The translations under genes and the position numbers were made by a program. DNA of 64,000 bases from JASFWK01 sp050049355 (lineage in GTDB: Bacteria > Chloroflexota > Anaerolineae > B4-G1 > DUEL01), in NCBI GenBank assembly GCA_050049355.1, contig JASFWK010000002.1:1-64000 (forward strand), in the 5' to 3' direction. The notes beneath the pieces are model-generated. The model ran no database searches. It was not told the origin of the DNA and saw nothing but the letters and a program-made list of their open reading frames with translations. Below are positions 1-7,700 of this stretch, in pieces (the stretch's first letter is position 1; every line of letters starts with the position of its first letter).

Positions 1-411
1 TTGCTCTTGGTCAGAAACCAAGGTTGGTCCAGGAAAAGTGACAAAAAGCGGTTGTGTCTTGCGTTGCCTCGCGGACTTGCTTGAGATTTTGACTTGCTTC
101 GAAATCCCAGAATGAGGATTGGACGGAGTTCCAGCCCAGTGGCCCGGTACGCCCGGCACGCAGAGCCCACACTCGCCGGGCTCGTCCGCCTTCTGGTAGG
201 GTCAGACCCGGCCTAACACCGGGCGCCCCAGACGGCAGGCTGGAATCGTGGTGCGCTGCCCTGCATGCTCATCGACCTGAGAGCTGTGACCTGTTTCAAG
301 CGCCCATAGTGCGCCTGAGCAGCAAATGCGGCCGAAAGAGGAAGCACCGCCCCGTCCAGTCTCAACTCCTCACGAAGTTGCCTCAGGTCGGAAGTGCACG
401 CCGAGGAAAAG
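1..411. other. No gene seen at left edge
   Basis: No open frame here has a credible ribosome site or recognisable product. A 7-bp inverted repeat (GCCCGGC at 151-157 and GCCGGGC at 175-181, 17-nt loop) could end a transcript entering from the left, but it lacks a T tract. Confidence 0.4.
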
Positions 412-440
412 TTGCGCACAGGCCAGGTGTGCGGTATAAT
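412..440 (+). promoter_or_regulatory. Promoter of fmdB-like gene
   Basis: TTGCGC (412-417), a 17-bp spacer and a perfect TATAAT (435-440). Transcription would start near 447, leaving a short leader that holds the ribosome site GAGGAGG just before the ATG at 466. Confidence 0.65.
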
Positions 441-465
441 GGCGATCTGCTGAGGAGGTTAGCAT

Positions 466-720
466 ATGCCGCTTTATGAGTACGAGTGCGAGGTGTGTGG
501 CGTAAGATTCGAGCGCAGACAGCATTTCTCAGATGATGCGGTGCACGTTTGCCCGGAGTGTGGTGGCGACGTTCACCGATTGATACAGCCCGTGGGAATC
601 ATCTTTAAGGGATCTGGATTCTACGTCACGGACAATCGGTCTCCTTCACCCACGACCAGCCCAGGCACCAAGTCCTCCGACGAGAAAGCCTCTTCGGAAA
701 GCAGCGAATCTGAAGAATAG
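466..720 (+). CDS. FmdB-family zinc ribbon protein
   Basis: An 84-residue cytosolic protein of the FmdB/CxxC regulatory family. The N-terminus MPLYEYEC is the family hallmark. Four cysteines in two CxxC pairs (C8/C11 and C29/C32) form the zinc ribbon, followed by the usual GSGFY motif near residue 50. The last 30 residues are a low-complexity Ser/Glu-rich tail that is probably disordered. The start is fixed by GAGGAGG seven bases before the ATG and by the promoter at 412-440. The gene is monocistronic. Family members were first noted beside formamidase/amidase genes and are thought to be regulatory, but the biochemical role is unknown. Confidence 0.85.
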   Translation: MPLYEYECEVCGVRFERRQHFSDDAVHVCPECGGDVHRLIQPVGIIFKGSGFYVTDNRSPSPTTSPGTKSSDEKASSESSESEE

Positions 721-738
721 CGAGTGAACCCAAACAAA

Positions 739-765
739 ACGGGCACAGCTCCTAGCCGTGCCCGT
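739..765 (-). terminator. Hairpin terminator between convergent genes
   Basis: ACGGGCAC (739-746) pairs perfectly with GTGCCCGT (758-765) around an 11-nt loop. Read leftward it is followed by GTTTTGTTTG, so it best terminates the leftward gene ending at 788. It may also stop fmdB transcription rightward. Confidence 0.6.
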
Positions 766-787
766 CTTCGTGTATATGAGTCCGCTT

Positions 788-1087
788 CTACAACTGATAG
801 CCTCCGTCGGCGGGAATGATCTTCTGCTGGTAGTCCGTGACGTGCTCAAGCAGCTGCGTCTTCAAGTCTCGCCAGCCCTCCGAGGCCAGTACTTCGCGCA
901 TAGTCTCCAGATCGCCGGCAATTGTGCCGGTGACAATCTGGGGCCAGTCGCCATAGGCAGTATACCAGACGTCGGTAGTCTGCAGTCCTAGGCCGGTCAA
1001 ACCTGGCTCGAACGTCTCAACTATGAAGTCAAAGTACTCCCTCTCGTGGCCGGGAAGGATGTTCCATCCCATCAGCAGTTTGACCAC
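788..1087 (-). CDS. Small protein, possible dimeric alpha-beta barrel fold
   Basis: A 99-residue protein I cannot assign to a named family. It has no signal peptide or membrane segment. The opening hydrophobic beta-strand (KLLMGWNI followed by GHEREYFDF) and alternating helix/strand character recall NIPSNAP/EthD-type dimeric alpha-beta barrels, but this is only a resemblance. It starts at GTG 1087, three bases after the stop of the surface protein gene upstream. Its ribosome site (GGAGGAATAGGAC) lies inside the last codons of that gene, so the two are probably translationally coupled. A hairpin with a T-rich tail follows. Confidence 0.6.
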   Translation of the reverse strand: MVKLLMGWNILPGHEREYFDFIVETFEPGLTGLGLQTTDVWYTAYGDWPQIVTGTIAGDLETMREVLASEGWRDLKTQLLEHVTDYQQKIIPADGGYQL

Positions 1088-1090
1088 GTC

Positions 1091-2170
1091 CTATTCCTCC
1101 TCCTGTGCGGTGTCTTCGGCTTGACGCTTGCGGAAACCGCGCGCCGCCAAGGCAGTCGCCCCCAGGGCCAAGCCCACACCGATGGCCGTCAATCCAAAGC
1201 CTGTGACCGGGAGGAGACCGGGACCGGTCGAGGGCAACACCGCCGGTGTGTGCGCAGGCACAGAACCAGCGGCCGTCTCGGTCGCCTGCGCCACAGCCCG
1301 AGCCGCTGTTGGCGGCGGGCGGCCGACAGTCACCGAGGCTGCCACCTGGGCAGCTGCGTGTTCGCGGTAGATGAGTGAGATTCGATTGTGAAGCGTGCCG
1401 GTGGGACCCTCCTGAGCCGCCTCTGCGATTAGCTTCACAGTGGCCGCATCTCCGGGCCCCAAATCGCCGATGAAGGCTGCACCGTAGCTTCCCTCGTGCA
1501 TCGCATCCCCCCGGTCGGTTGTCACGTTTATCAGCGAAAGCCCTTCAGGGAGGAGGTCGGTCACCCACACGCCCGAGATCTTCGTCTGCAGTCGGTTCTC
1601 CACACGCACCGTGAAGTCCACCCGCTCGCCCGGCCGCACCCAGGTTGGATCCACCCGCACGGCGGGAACCAGCGGTGCGACCCCGTCTCCTGGTTCCCGA
1701 TATGCCCCCAGGTTGACGACAGTGGTCCACCCCGGCACCGGGGCAAAGGGGATATCCGTCGTCAGGGGACGGAGATCACTCCCCTCCTCAACGATGAGGT
1801 TGAGCAGCCCCACCTCTGTGCCCAGGCGACCGAAGCCGTACTCACCATTGGCACTGGTGGACATCTCCACCGACCATCCGACACCGGAAAACTGGACCAT
1901 CTGCCCAGGCTCGCCGACATTGCTCCCAACATTGATCACCCGCCCGCAGATGGACTCACAGACGAGCGGTTCGGGTGTGGGGGCGGAGACGGGAAGCGAA
2001 GTTGGGGCTGGAGGAGAAACGGCCGGTGAGGCGGTCAGCGTCGGCCGCGGCTGGGCCGCTGCAAGCCGAGGTGACCCGACCAGGCTGCTGACCAGGCCAA
2101 GCACCACCAGCCCAAAGCCCATTGCCGTCGTCCATCGAAGTCGCCGGGGAGGCATGTTCATGCTCTTCAT
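1091..2170 (-). CDS. Secreted DUF11-type surface protein with LPxTG-like tail
   Basis: A 359-residue exported protein. Residues 1-40 form a signal peptide (basic RRLR, hydrophobic core, cleavage near AAAQP). A Pro/Thr/Ser-rich linker follows. Around 165-275 is a DUF11-like beta-sandwich with its typical phrases (VRPGERVDFTVRVEN, then LPEGLSL, then GDLGPGDAATV). The C-terminus has LPSTG and LPVTG near 312-324, a hydrophobic segment of about 18 residues and a basic RKR cluster. That is the layout of a sortase sorting signal, although the acidic tail after the basic residues is longer than usual. It probably displays an adhesive or structural domain on the surface. No sortase gene is in the window. 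Confidence 0.75.
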   Translation of the reverse strand: MKSMNMPPRRLRWTTAMGFGLVVLGLVSSLVGSPRLAAAQPRPTLTASPAVSPPAPTSLPVSAPTPEPLVCESICGRVINVGSNVGEPGQMVQFSGVGWSVEMSTSANGEYGFGRLGTEVGLLNLIVEEGSDLRPLTTDIPFAPVPGWTTVVNLGAYREPGDGVAPLVPAVRVDPTWVRPGERVDFTVRVENRLQTKISGVWVTDLLPEGLSLINVTTDRGDAMHEGSYGAAFIGDLGPGDAATVKLIAEAAQEGPTGTLHNRISLIYREHAAAQVAASVTVGRPPPTAARAVAQATETAAGSVPAHTPAVLPSTGPGLLPVTGFGLTAIGVGLALGATALAARGFRKRQAEDTAQEEE

Positions 2171-2201
2171 CTTGAAACCCCCTACAGGGACATAGGCCTT
2201 G

Positions 2202-2230
2202 AGTGTACCGCAAAGTGCAGATCATGGCAA
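2202..2230 (-). promoter_or_regulatory. Possible promoter of surface-protein gene
   Basis: On the minus strand TTGCCA (2230-2225), a 17-bp spacer and TACACT (2207-2202). It precedes the AGGGGG ribosome site and ATG at 2170. The -10 is imperfect. Confidence 0.4.
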
Positions 2231-2484
2231 ATGAGGCAACTTGCGGTTTTGTGCAGATCGCCTCAACCGAGGATGTTGCCGTGGGATGCGGCGCATCTAT
2301 TCCTGATGGCCAGCACTGTCCGAGACTTCCGTCGGCCTGGTCACCTCTGCTCGTTCCATCTCCACTCCTCTTTCACGGGGGGGTATCCGGATCCCAGAGA
2401 TTCTCTTCCGCACAATGCATTCCACTGAAACCCGTCGCAACGTGAGCCGATTGACCAAGCTCGAACAGACCGCACGGTGGGCGC

Positions 2485-2512
2485 TTGTGCAACAGAACAA
2501 GCAGGTTATAAT
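2485..2512 (+). promoter_or_regulatory. Promoter of ABC exporter operon
   Basis: TTGTGC (2485-2490), a 16-bp spacer and TATAAT (2507-2512). The predicted transcript start near 2519 lies downstream of the first possible start codon (2477), so translation most likely begins at TTG 2546, which has GGGAGGTAA just before it. Confidence 0.6.
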
Positions 2513-2545
2513 CAAGCGGTCAGCACCGCCTGGGAGGTAACGACA

Positions 2546-3550
2546 TTGACAGCCATCGAAGTGAAGAGGCTGACCAAGACCTTCTTCGCCCGGGAGAAGC
2601 GGCCGGGAGTGGGAGGCAGCCTGCGTGCTCTCTTTCACCCGATCCGCCGCGAAACGCGAGCGGTGAAGGGAATCACCTTCGCGGTGGACGAAGGCGAGCG
2701 CATAGCCTTCATAGGCCCCAACGGCGCAGGCAAATCCACCACCATCAAGATGCTGGTCGGCATACTCCACCCCTCGTCTGGGCAAGCCTCGGTACTGGGC
2801 AAGGTCCCCTGGCAAGAGCGGCGGCGATTGGCCTACGAGATCGGCGCTGTCTTCGGGCAGAAGTCCCAGCTCTGGTATCACCTTCCCCCGGCAGACTCTT
2901 TCGACCTTCTGGCCCGCATCTATGAACTGGACAGGGCAGATTACCGCCGGCGGCTGGACTACCTGGTGCAGCTTTTCGAAATCGGCGAGTACCTGGACGC
3001 GCCTGTGCGGAAGCTGTCGCTGGGAGAGCGCATGCGCTGCGAGATCGCCGCCTCGCTCCTCCATGGCCCGCGCATACTCTTCCTGGATGAGCCGACCATC
3101 GGCCTGGACGTGGTGGTCAAGCAGCGCATCCGCGACCTGATCCTGGAGCTTAACCAGGAGGAGGGAGTCACAATATTCCTCACCTCCCATGACGCGGGCG
3201 ACGTCGAGGTCCTCTGCAAGCGGGCGATGGTAATCAACCACGGGGAGGTGATCTACGACGGACGGATCTCCACCCTGAAGCGCGACTACATCCGCACCAA
3301 GACGATCTCGTTGAAACTGGGGGAGCCCTGGCGGGGATTCGACGACCCAGGCGTGCGGGTGCTGAAGCACAAAGGGTACGGGGTCAAGTTGAAGGTAGAC
3401 ACGGCTGTTGCACCCATTGAGGAAGTGGTGGGAAGGCTCCTTTCGCACTACGACATCGCGGATATCAACGTGGACAACCCGCCGATGGAGGAGATCATTG
3501 CACGCATCTACGAAGCAGAGGCACAGCCAGAAGGCAGGCAGATCGCATGA
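2546..3550 (+). CDS. ABC-2 exporter ATP-binding protein
   Basis: A 334-residue nucleotide-binding subunit of a three-gene ABC-2 transporter. Visible motifs are Walker A (GPNGAGKSTT), the signature LSLGER, Walker B plus catalytic Glu (ILFLDEPTIGLD) and the switch His (TSHD). The roughly 30-residue insert before strand 1 of the core and the C-terminal extension fit the COG4586-like 'uncharacterised ABC-2 ATPase' group rather than NatA. I chose TTG 2546 because it has a strong ribosome site and lies after the promoter. The stop overlaps the next gene's ATG (ATGA), indicating coupling with the permeases. The exported substrate is unknown. Confidence 0.88.
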   Translation: MTAIEVKRLTKTFFAREKRPGVGGSLRALFHPIRRETRAVKGITFAVDEGERIAFIGPNGAGKSTTIKMLVGILHPSSGQASVLGKVPWQERRRLAYEIGAVFGQKSQLWYHLPPADSFDLLARIYELDRADYRRRLDYLVQLFEIGEYLDAPVRKLSLGERMRCEIAASLLHGPRILFLDEPTIGLDVVVKQRIRDLILELNQEEGVTIFLTSHDAGDVEVLCKRAMVINHGEVIYDGRISTLKRDYIRTKTISLKLGEPWRGFDDPGVRVLKHKGYGVKLKVDTAVAPIEEVVGRLLSHYDIADINVDNPPMEEIIARIYEAEAQPEGRQIA

Positions 3551-4335
3551 TGCGCTACGCCTTCGTTCTCCGGACCGCTGCCCAGCGGCAGTTGACGTAC
3601 CGAGCCGAGTTCGCCATGCGTGCCATCTCGATGGTCCTCTTCATGGGGGTCTTCATCGCCCTGTGGACAGCCGCATTTGGGGTCAGCGGCCGAGCGGAGC
3701 TCGCCGGGTATTCGCTGGTGGAGGTAGTATGGTATCTGGCGATGACCGAGACGATCACCCTTTCCACCTCGCGGATCTTTGTCGAGATCAGTGAGGCAGT
3801 CAAGACAGGCGACCTGGCCTACACGCTGACGCGCCCTCTGAGCTACCCTCTCTTCCAGGTCGCCAACTCGCTGGGCAACTCCGCTCCACGCTTCGTTCTG
3901 AATCTGCTGACGGCGGGCGCCGTGGTGTGGTTGAGTATGGGCCAGGCAGTGAGCAGCCTGCCGGCGCTGGCTGCTTTTCTAGTAATGGCCGCTCTTGCGC
4001 TGCTGCTGGACGCGCTTATGGCCGTCCTCATTGGCTTGCTGGCTTTCTGGATCGAGGAGGTCACGCCGGTCTTCTGGATCTATCAGAAGCTCCTCTTCAC
4101 GGTTGGGGGGATGTTCCTCCCACTGGAGATGTTTCCCGACTGGCTGCGGCGGGCGGTCATGTGGCTGCCTTTCCAGTTCATCACGTACGCCCCAGCGCGC
4201 ACCTTCGTCGCCTTCGAGCCCCAGTCCGCCCTGCGGGCGGCGATCGGACAGGTCGGTTATGTCGCTGGGCTAGCAGTGCTGATGGCACTCGTCTGGCGGC
4301 GGGCTCAACGGCGGCTCGTGGTGCACGGAGGGTAG
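3547..4335 (+). CDS. ABC-2 type permease, subunit 1
   Basis: A 262-residue integral membrane protein with about six hydrophobic helices and no ATP-binding motif. It begins with MMRYAFVLRTAAQRQLTYRA, typical of the COG4587-like ABC-2 permeases that occur as a pair with a second permease. Overlaps the ATPase stop by ATGA and is followed after three bases by the partner permease. It should form the membrane channel as a heterodimer with that partner. Confidence 0.85.
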   Translation: MMRYAFVLRTAAQRQLTYRAEFAMRAISMVLFMGVFIALWTAAFGVSGRAELAGYSLVEVVWYLAMTETITLSTSRIFVEISEAVKTGDLAYTLTRPLSYPLFQVANSLGNSAPRFVLNLLTAGAVVWLSMGQAVSSLPALAAFLVMAALALLLDALMAVLIGLLAFWIEEVTPVFWIYQKLLFTVGGMFLPLEMFPDWLRRAVMWLPFQFITYAPARTFVAFEPQSALRAAIGQVGYVAGLAVLMALVWRRAQRRLVVHGG

Positions 4336-4338
4336 GCA

Positions 4339-5121
4339 GTGAAGACGGCACGACTGGTGTTGGGCTACCTGCGGCACAACTTGATGTCCGCTATGGCCTA
4401 CCGAGGCGCTTTCCTGATGCAGGTGGCTGGCATGATCCTCAATAACACGATGCTTCTCTTCTTCTGGTGGGTCCTCTTCAACCGGCTGCCCAACCTGCAG
4501 GGATGGGATCTGCGGGGCGTCATGATTCTCTATGCGATTGTGGCCTTCGGCTTTGGTGCAGCCAATGTGGTCTGCGGCAACGCCTTCAGGGTCGCTCAAG
4601 TCATCACCTCCGGCGATCTGGACTACTACCTTGCGCTCCCAGCCGATCCGCTGGTCCACCTGTTGGTCTCGCGGATGTCAATCTCCGCCTGGGGAGACAT
4701 CCTCTTCGGTCTGGCGGTCTTCCTGACCGCCGCGTCGGACCGCTGGCAGGGCCTGCCAATGTTTCTGCTGGTGGGTCTGATCGCCGGTCTTATCCTGGTA
4801 GCCTTCAGCTCGCTGGTGGGATCGCTGGCCTTCTGGGTGGGCAACGCCGACAACCTGGCGACCCAGGCGATCAACGCGCTTATCACCTTCGGCCTATACC
4901 CAGTGGAGATCTTCCCCGGCCTGGTGCGAGTGCTGCTGTACACCCTGATCCCGGCCGCCTTCATTGGCTCCCTTCCGGCAGAGCTGCTGCGCGATTTCGA
5001 CTGGAGAAGATTGGCAATGCTGACAGCTTTCGCTCTGGGTATGGTCGCGGCAGCGCGAGCGGTCTTCCATTGGGGGCTGCGTCGCTACGAATCCGGAAAC
5101 CTAGTGAGAGTGCGAGGGTAA
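4339..5121 (+). CDS. ABC-2 type permease, subunit 2
   Basis: A 260-residue partner permease with about six transmembrane helices, resembling the COG3694 group. It starts at GTG 4339, three bases after the first permease stops, with GGAGGGTAGGCA upstream. Early residues (LGYLRHNLMSAMAYRGAFLMQ) mirror those of subunit 1 (amphipathic cytosolic helix with YRA/YRG), consistent with descent from a common permease. The three genes form one transport system; cargo is unknown, possibly a lipid, drug or small hydrophobic molecule. Confidence 0.85.
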   Translation: MKTARLVLGYLRHNLMSAMAYRGAFLMQVAGMILNNTMLLFFWWVLFNRLPNLQGWDLRGVMILYAIVAFGFGAANVVCGNAFRVAQVITSGDLDYYLALPADPLVHLLVSRMSISAWGDILFGLAVFLTAASDRWQGLPMFLLVGLIAGLILVAFSSLVGSLAFWVGNADNLATQAINALITFGLYPVEIFPGLVRVLLYTLIPAAFIGSLPAELLRDFDWRRLAMLTAFALGMVAAARAVFHWGLRRYESGNLVRVRG

Positions 5122-5148
5122 GGATGCGCCCGCGTAAGGAGAGGAATC

Positions 5149-5814
5149 TTGAGCGTTGCTCTAATGCGTCTCCTTGAATCCGCCCCAGCCCGGTACGATG
5201 TCGGCATTCGTCTGCTGACGCTAGGGGAGGTGGAGCGAGGCTACGATCGGCTGGCCAGCCGGATCGAGCCAGGCTGGCGGATACTGGACCTGGGGACGGG
5301 TACCGGTGCGCTCGCGCTACGCGCGGCGGCGCGAGAGGCCGAGGTGATTGCACTGGACGTGAACCCCGACATGCTGGAGCTGGCCCACCGCAAGGCCGAG
5401 GACGCTGGCCTGAGCGAGCGCATCACGTGGCGAGAGATGGGCGTGGCAGAGCTGGATGCCTTTGCTGATACTGCGTTCGACGCGATATGCTCCGGTCTAT
5501 GCTTTTCGGAGCTGACCCCCGACGAGCGCCGCTATGCCCTGGGTCAGGCCCGACGGCTGCTCAGGCCTGGTGGATTGCTTCTGCTGGCCGATGAGGTCCG
5601 TCCGCCCCGGCTTGTGCCTCGTCTGGTGTACACAGCTTTGCGGGTTCCCTTGGCCGCCCTCACGTGGCTCCTCACCCAGACTACGAGCCACGCTGTGGAC
5701 GACCTGCGCGGATTGATCGAGTCGGCGGGGTTTGAGGTCGAACGGGTGCGGACGGCTCTGCTGGGCTCCTGGGCGGAGATTGTGGCGCGGCGGCCAGAAG
5801 AAGCTTTGGGTTAG
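5149..5814 (+). CDS. Class I SAM-dependent methyltransferase
   Basis: A 221-residue cytosolic methyltransferase. Motif I, the SAM-binding loop, is ILDLGTGTGALALRA near residues 44-58. The acidic residue ending strand 2 is in ALDVNPDMLELA. The rest follows the UbiE/type 11 fold. TTG 5149 is chosen because AAGGAGAGG sits four bases upstream; ATG 5164 is an alternative. It lies 27 bases after the exporter permease and is probably in its operon, so it may modify the exported compound. The substrate cannot be read from sequence. Confidence 0.8.
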   Translation: MSVALMRLLESAPARYDVGIRLLTLGEVERGYDRLASRIEPGWRILDLGTGTGALALRAAAREAEVIALDVNPDMLELAHRKAEDAGLSERITWREMGVAELDAFADTAFDAICSGLCFSELTPDERRYALGQARRLLRPGGLLLLADEVRPPRLVPRLVYTALRVPLAALTWLLTQTTSHAVDDLRGLIESAGFEVERVRTALLGSWAEIVARRPEEALG

Positions 5815-5841
5815 GAGGTCGTCTGGCAGTGTAGGGCCTGC

Positions 5842-5869
5842 TTGTAAGAACGAGAATCTGTGGTAGAAT
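5842..5869 (+). promoter_or_regulatory. Promoter of tRNA-Phe
   Basis: TTGTAA (5842-5847), a 16-bp spacer and TAGAAT (5864-5869), 32 bases before the tRNA. Confidence 0.6.
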
Positions 5870-5901
5870 AGGCGTCAGAGAGTGGGAAATCCCACCTCCC
5901 G

Positions 5902-5975
5902 GCCGAGGTAGCTCAGCCTGGTAGAGCACCTGACTGAAAATCAGGGTGTCCCCAGTTCAAATCTGGGCCTCGGCA
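5902..5975 (+). tRNA. tRNA-Phe (GAA)
   Basis: A complete 74-nt cloverleaf. The acceptor stem GCCGAGG pairs with CCTCGGC and A is the discriminator. The D arm is GCTC/GAGC, the anticodon stem CCTGA/TCAGG encloses the loop CTGAAAA with anticodon GAA, and the T arm CCCAG/CTGGG encloses TTCAAAT. The CCA end is not encoded. A single isolated tRNA gene with its own promoter and terminator. Confidence 0.97.
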
Positions 5976-5986
5976 CTCTGACCACT

Positions 5987-6014
5987 GACCCGCCTTTTTG
6001 GGCGGGTCCCTTTC
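5987..6014 (+). terminator. Rho-independent terminator of tRNA-Phe
   Basis: GACCCGCC (5987-5994) pairs perfectly with GGCGGGTC (6001-6008) around a short T-rich loop, followed by CCTTTC. It sits 11 bases after the tRNA. The tail is weak but the stem is strong. Confidence 0.75.
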
Positions 6015-6179
6015 ATCTGTGGCCCCAGACGTCTGCCTCCTACCCGGAGTGAGACAACTCCAGCGGTGCTGACGAACTCAGGGTAGATCATGCACGCGCT
6101 GGAGGGCGTGATCGGCTCACCGTGGATCCTATCGAACGAGCGCAAGGGGCGGTGGGGAGGCGCGAGGAGAGCTACGGGG

Positions 6180-6476
6180 CTAATCCACGAGGCTACCCCC
6201 GGCTATCATGGCCATCAGGAGCACGTCGTCGCCCTCGTTCAGCGGTGTATCAAGCCGGTCATGGGGGACCCATTCCTCCCCGTTGACCAGTACCTGGACC
6301 ACTGGGTCCAGCCCACCCTCCTCATCGAGGAGCGCTTGTCTGGCCTTGCGGCCATACCGTGCGATCAGATGCTCAATCAGATCACTGACCGTTTCTCCCG
6401 CGAACTCCACCTCCAGCTCTCGGCGGCCTATGGCCTGAGGCAGCACCGGCAGAAGGATCTTCAGATTCACCTTCAT
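6180..6476 (-). CDS. MoaD/ThiS-like beta-grasp protein of the AOR cluster
   Basis: A 98-residue ubiquitin-like small protein (MKVNLKILLP start; VQVLVNGEEW; a C-terminal GDDVLLMAMIAGG strand). MoaD proteins are thiocarboxylated on a terminal Gly-Gly and supply sulfur for molybdopterin. Here Gly93-Gly94 is followed by four more residues (SLVD), so the tail must be trimmed, or the protein does not act by thiocarboxylation. Similar extended MoaD-like proteins are found beside tungsten aldehyde oxidoreductases, and such an enzyme is encoded at 10.7-12.6 kb. ATG 6476 with GGGAAG upstream is preferred; GTG 6488 is possible. Last gene of the long leftward block. Confidence 0.75.
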   Translation of the reverse strand: MKVNLKILLPVLPQAIGRRELEVEFAGETVSDLIEHLIARYGRKARQALLDEEGGLDPVVQVLVNGEEWVPHDRLDTPLNEGDDVLLMAMIAGGSLVD

Positions 6477-6495
6477 CTGGCTTCCCACATGGTGT

Positions 6496-6975
6496 CTACT
6501 GAACCGCCTTCCGTCGACTTCCCACCGCCAGTCCCTTCACCCTCCGTCCAACGCGATACTGCCGGCACCGAGGGCAGAGCGTCAGGAGTTCCTGGCTGGC
6601 TTCCCCGAGTGTCCGCTTCAGGTACTCTACAGCGTACGAGGGGCAGATATGCGCACTGCAGCCGCGGCAGAACGAGCCGTACTTCGCGCGTCCTGTTTCG
6701 ACGGAGAGTCGGCGCGCCGCTCTGATGAAGTCACGAAACCGTACGCCGGCCGGGCACAGGTTGGTGCATAGATCGCAGGTCAGGCAGAGCCAGATCCCCG
6801 CGTGGCCCACCATCTCCAAGCCCAGCAAGGCTCGCCTGACTACCCCGCGCGCCGAATGCTCAGACGAGAAGCCATCCAGGATCTCTCTCATCGGGCAGGC
6901 GGCGACACACTTGCCGCACTCCACGCAAAGTGAGAGTCCATATCGGTCTACGAGTCGCTGTGTGGAATCCAACAT
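6496..6975 (-). CDS. HdrC/GlpC-like 4Fe-4S protein
   Basis: A 159-residue soluble iron-sulfur protein. Two classic cluster motifs are visible near the N-terminus (CVECGKCVAACPM and CLTCDLCTNLCPAG), arranged as in heterodisulfide reductase subunit C and related quinone-linked iron-sulfur subunits. Extra cysteines (CRGCSAHIC and CPRC) follow in the C-terminal half, which the standard HdrC lacks. It probably carries low-potential electrons between a redox enzyme and another carrier. Eight bases from the MoaD-like gene, which suggests it serves the aldehyde oxidoreductase module, but LysE lies between it and that module. Confidence 0.75.
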   Translation of the reverse strand: MLDSTQRLVDRYGLSLCVECGKCVAACPMREILDGFSSEHSARGVVRRALLGLEMVGHAGIWLCLTCDLCTNLCPAGVRFRDFIRAARRLSVETGRAKYGSFCRGCSAHICPSYAVEYLKRTLGEASQELLTLCPRCRQYRVGRRVKGLAVGSRRKAVQ

Positions 6976-7027
6976 CTGACGGTGCAGTCCTCTCTCAACT
7001 CACAGCGGCGTATTCAAGCAAGCACTC

Positions 7028-7648
7028 CTACGCGAAGAACGCCCGTGCGCCATCAATGATGAACTTGCCACTGAAGTATAGAAGAAGAACTCCGCATGCT
7101 GCAAAGACAACCTGCTGGAATCTCTTGCCGAAGAATCGCCCACCCCTGAAAGACAGGGCTGACAGAAAGTAGCCCCATAGGAAATCGCACAGCCAGTGAA
7201 GCAGCGCAAAGGCCAAGAAGCCCAACGCGCCAAAGCTGACAGAACGCAGAATCAGCGTGGCCCCCACAGTCGCCCACCAAACGATGAAGTATGGATTTGC
7301 CAGGCTCAGGACCATCCCAGCTACCAGCGGAGAACGGGCATACTTCCTTGAACTGACGTCAGCTTGCTTGATGTTGCGGAACATGTCAATGCTCATGAAC
7401 AGTAGAAACAGTCCGCCTACACAAGCAATCGCTGCCTTCACGTGCAACTGGTCGAGCAAGTACCCCACCCCATAGAAGATGGACACCATCAGCGGGAACT
7501 CGACCACTCCGTGACCTATCGCAATCCATGCCCCTGCATGGGGGGACTCGCTTCCTTTCCCCACCGTCACGGCGGTGATGGGCCCGGGGGCCATGACGCC
7601 AGAGAGTGAGATGAGCACAGCGTCAAGAAGAAAGGCAAGAAGAGGCAT
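7028..7648 (-). CDS. LysE/RhtB-family exporter
   Basis: A 206-residue membrane protein with six hydrophobic segments and the family motif SGVMAPGPITAVTVGKG near residues 16-32, where substrate contact is thought to occur. LysE-type proteins export amino acids or other small metabolites by secondary transport. It may relieve build-up of an acid or amino acid made by the surrounding aromatic metabolism. The substrate is not readable from sequence. Confidence 0.85.
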   Translation of the reverse strand: MPLLAFLLDAVLISLSGVMAPGPITAVTVGKGSESPHAGAWIAIGHGVVEFPLMVSIFYGVGYLLDQLHVKAAIACVGGLFLLFMSIDMFRNIKQADVSSRKYARSPLVAGMVLSLANPYFIVWWATVGATLILRSVSFGALGFLAFALLHWLCDFLWGYFLSALSFRGGRFFGKRFQQVVFAACGVLLLYFSGKFIIDGARAFFA

Positions 7649-7700
7649 ACCTACTCTCTGTCCCGTTCCGCCGGAACACCTGATCCCGCTTCCGCCGCCC

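Noticed and set aside
2297..3448. Leftward frame of 383 codons opposite the ABC ATPase
   Set aside because: Shadow of the ATPase gene, which has intact Walker, signature and H-loop motifs.
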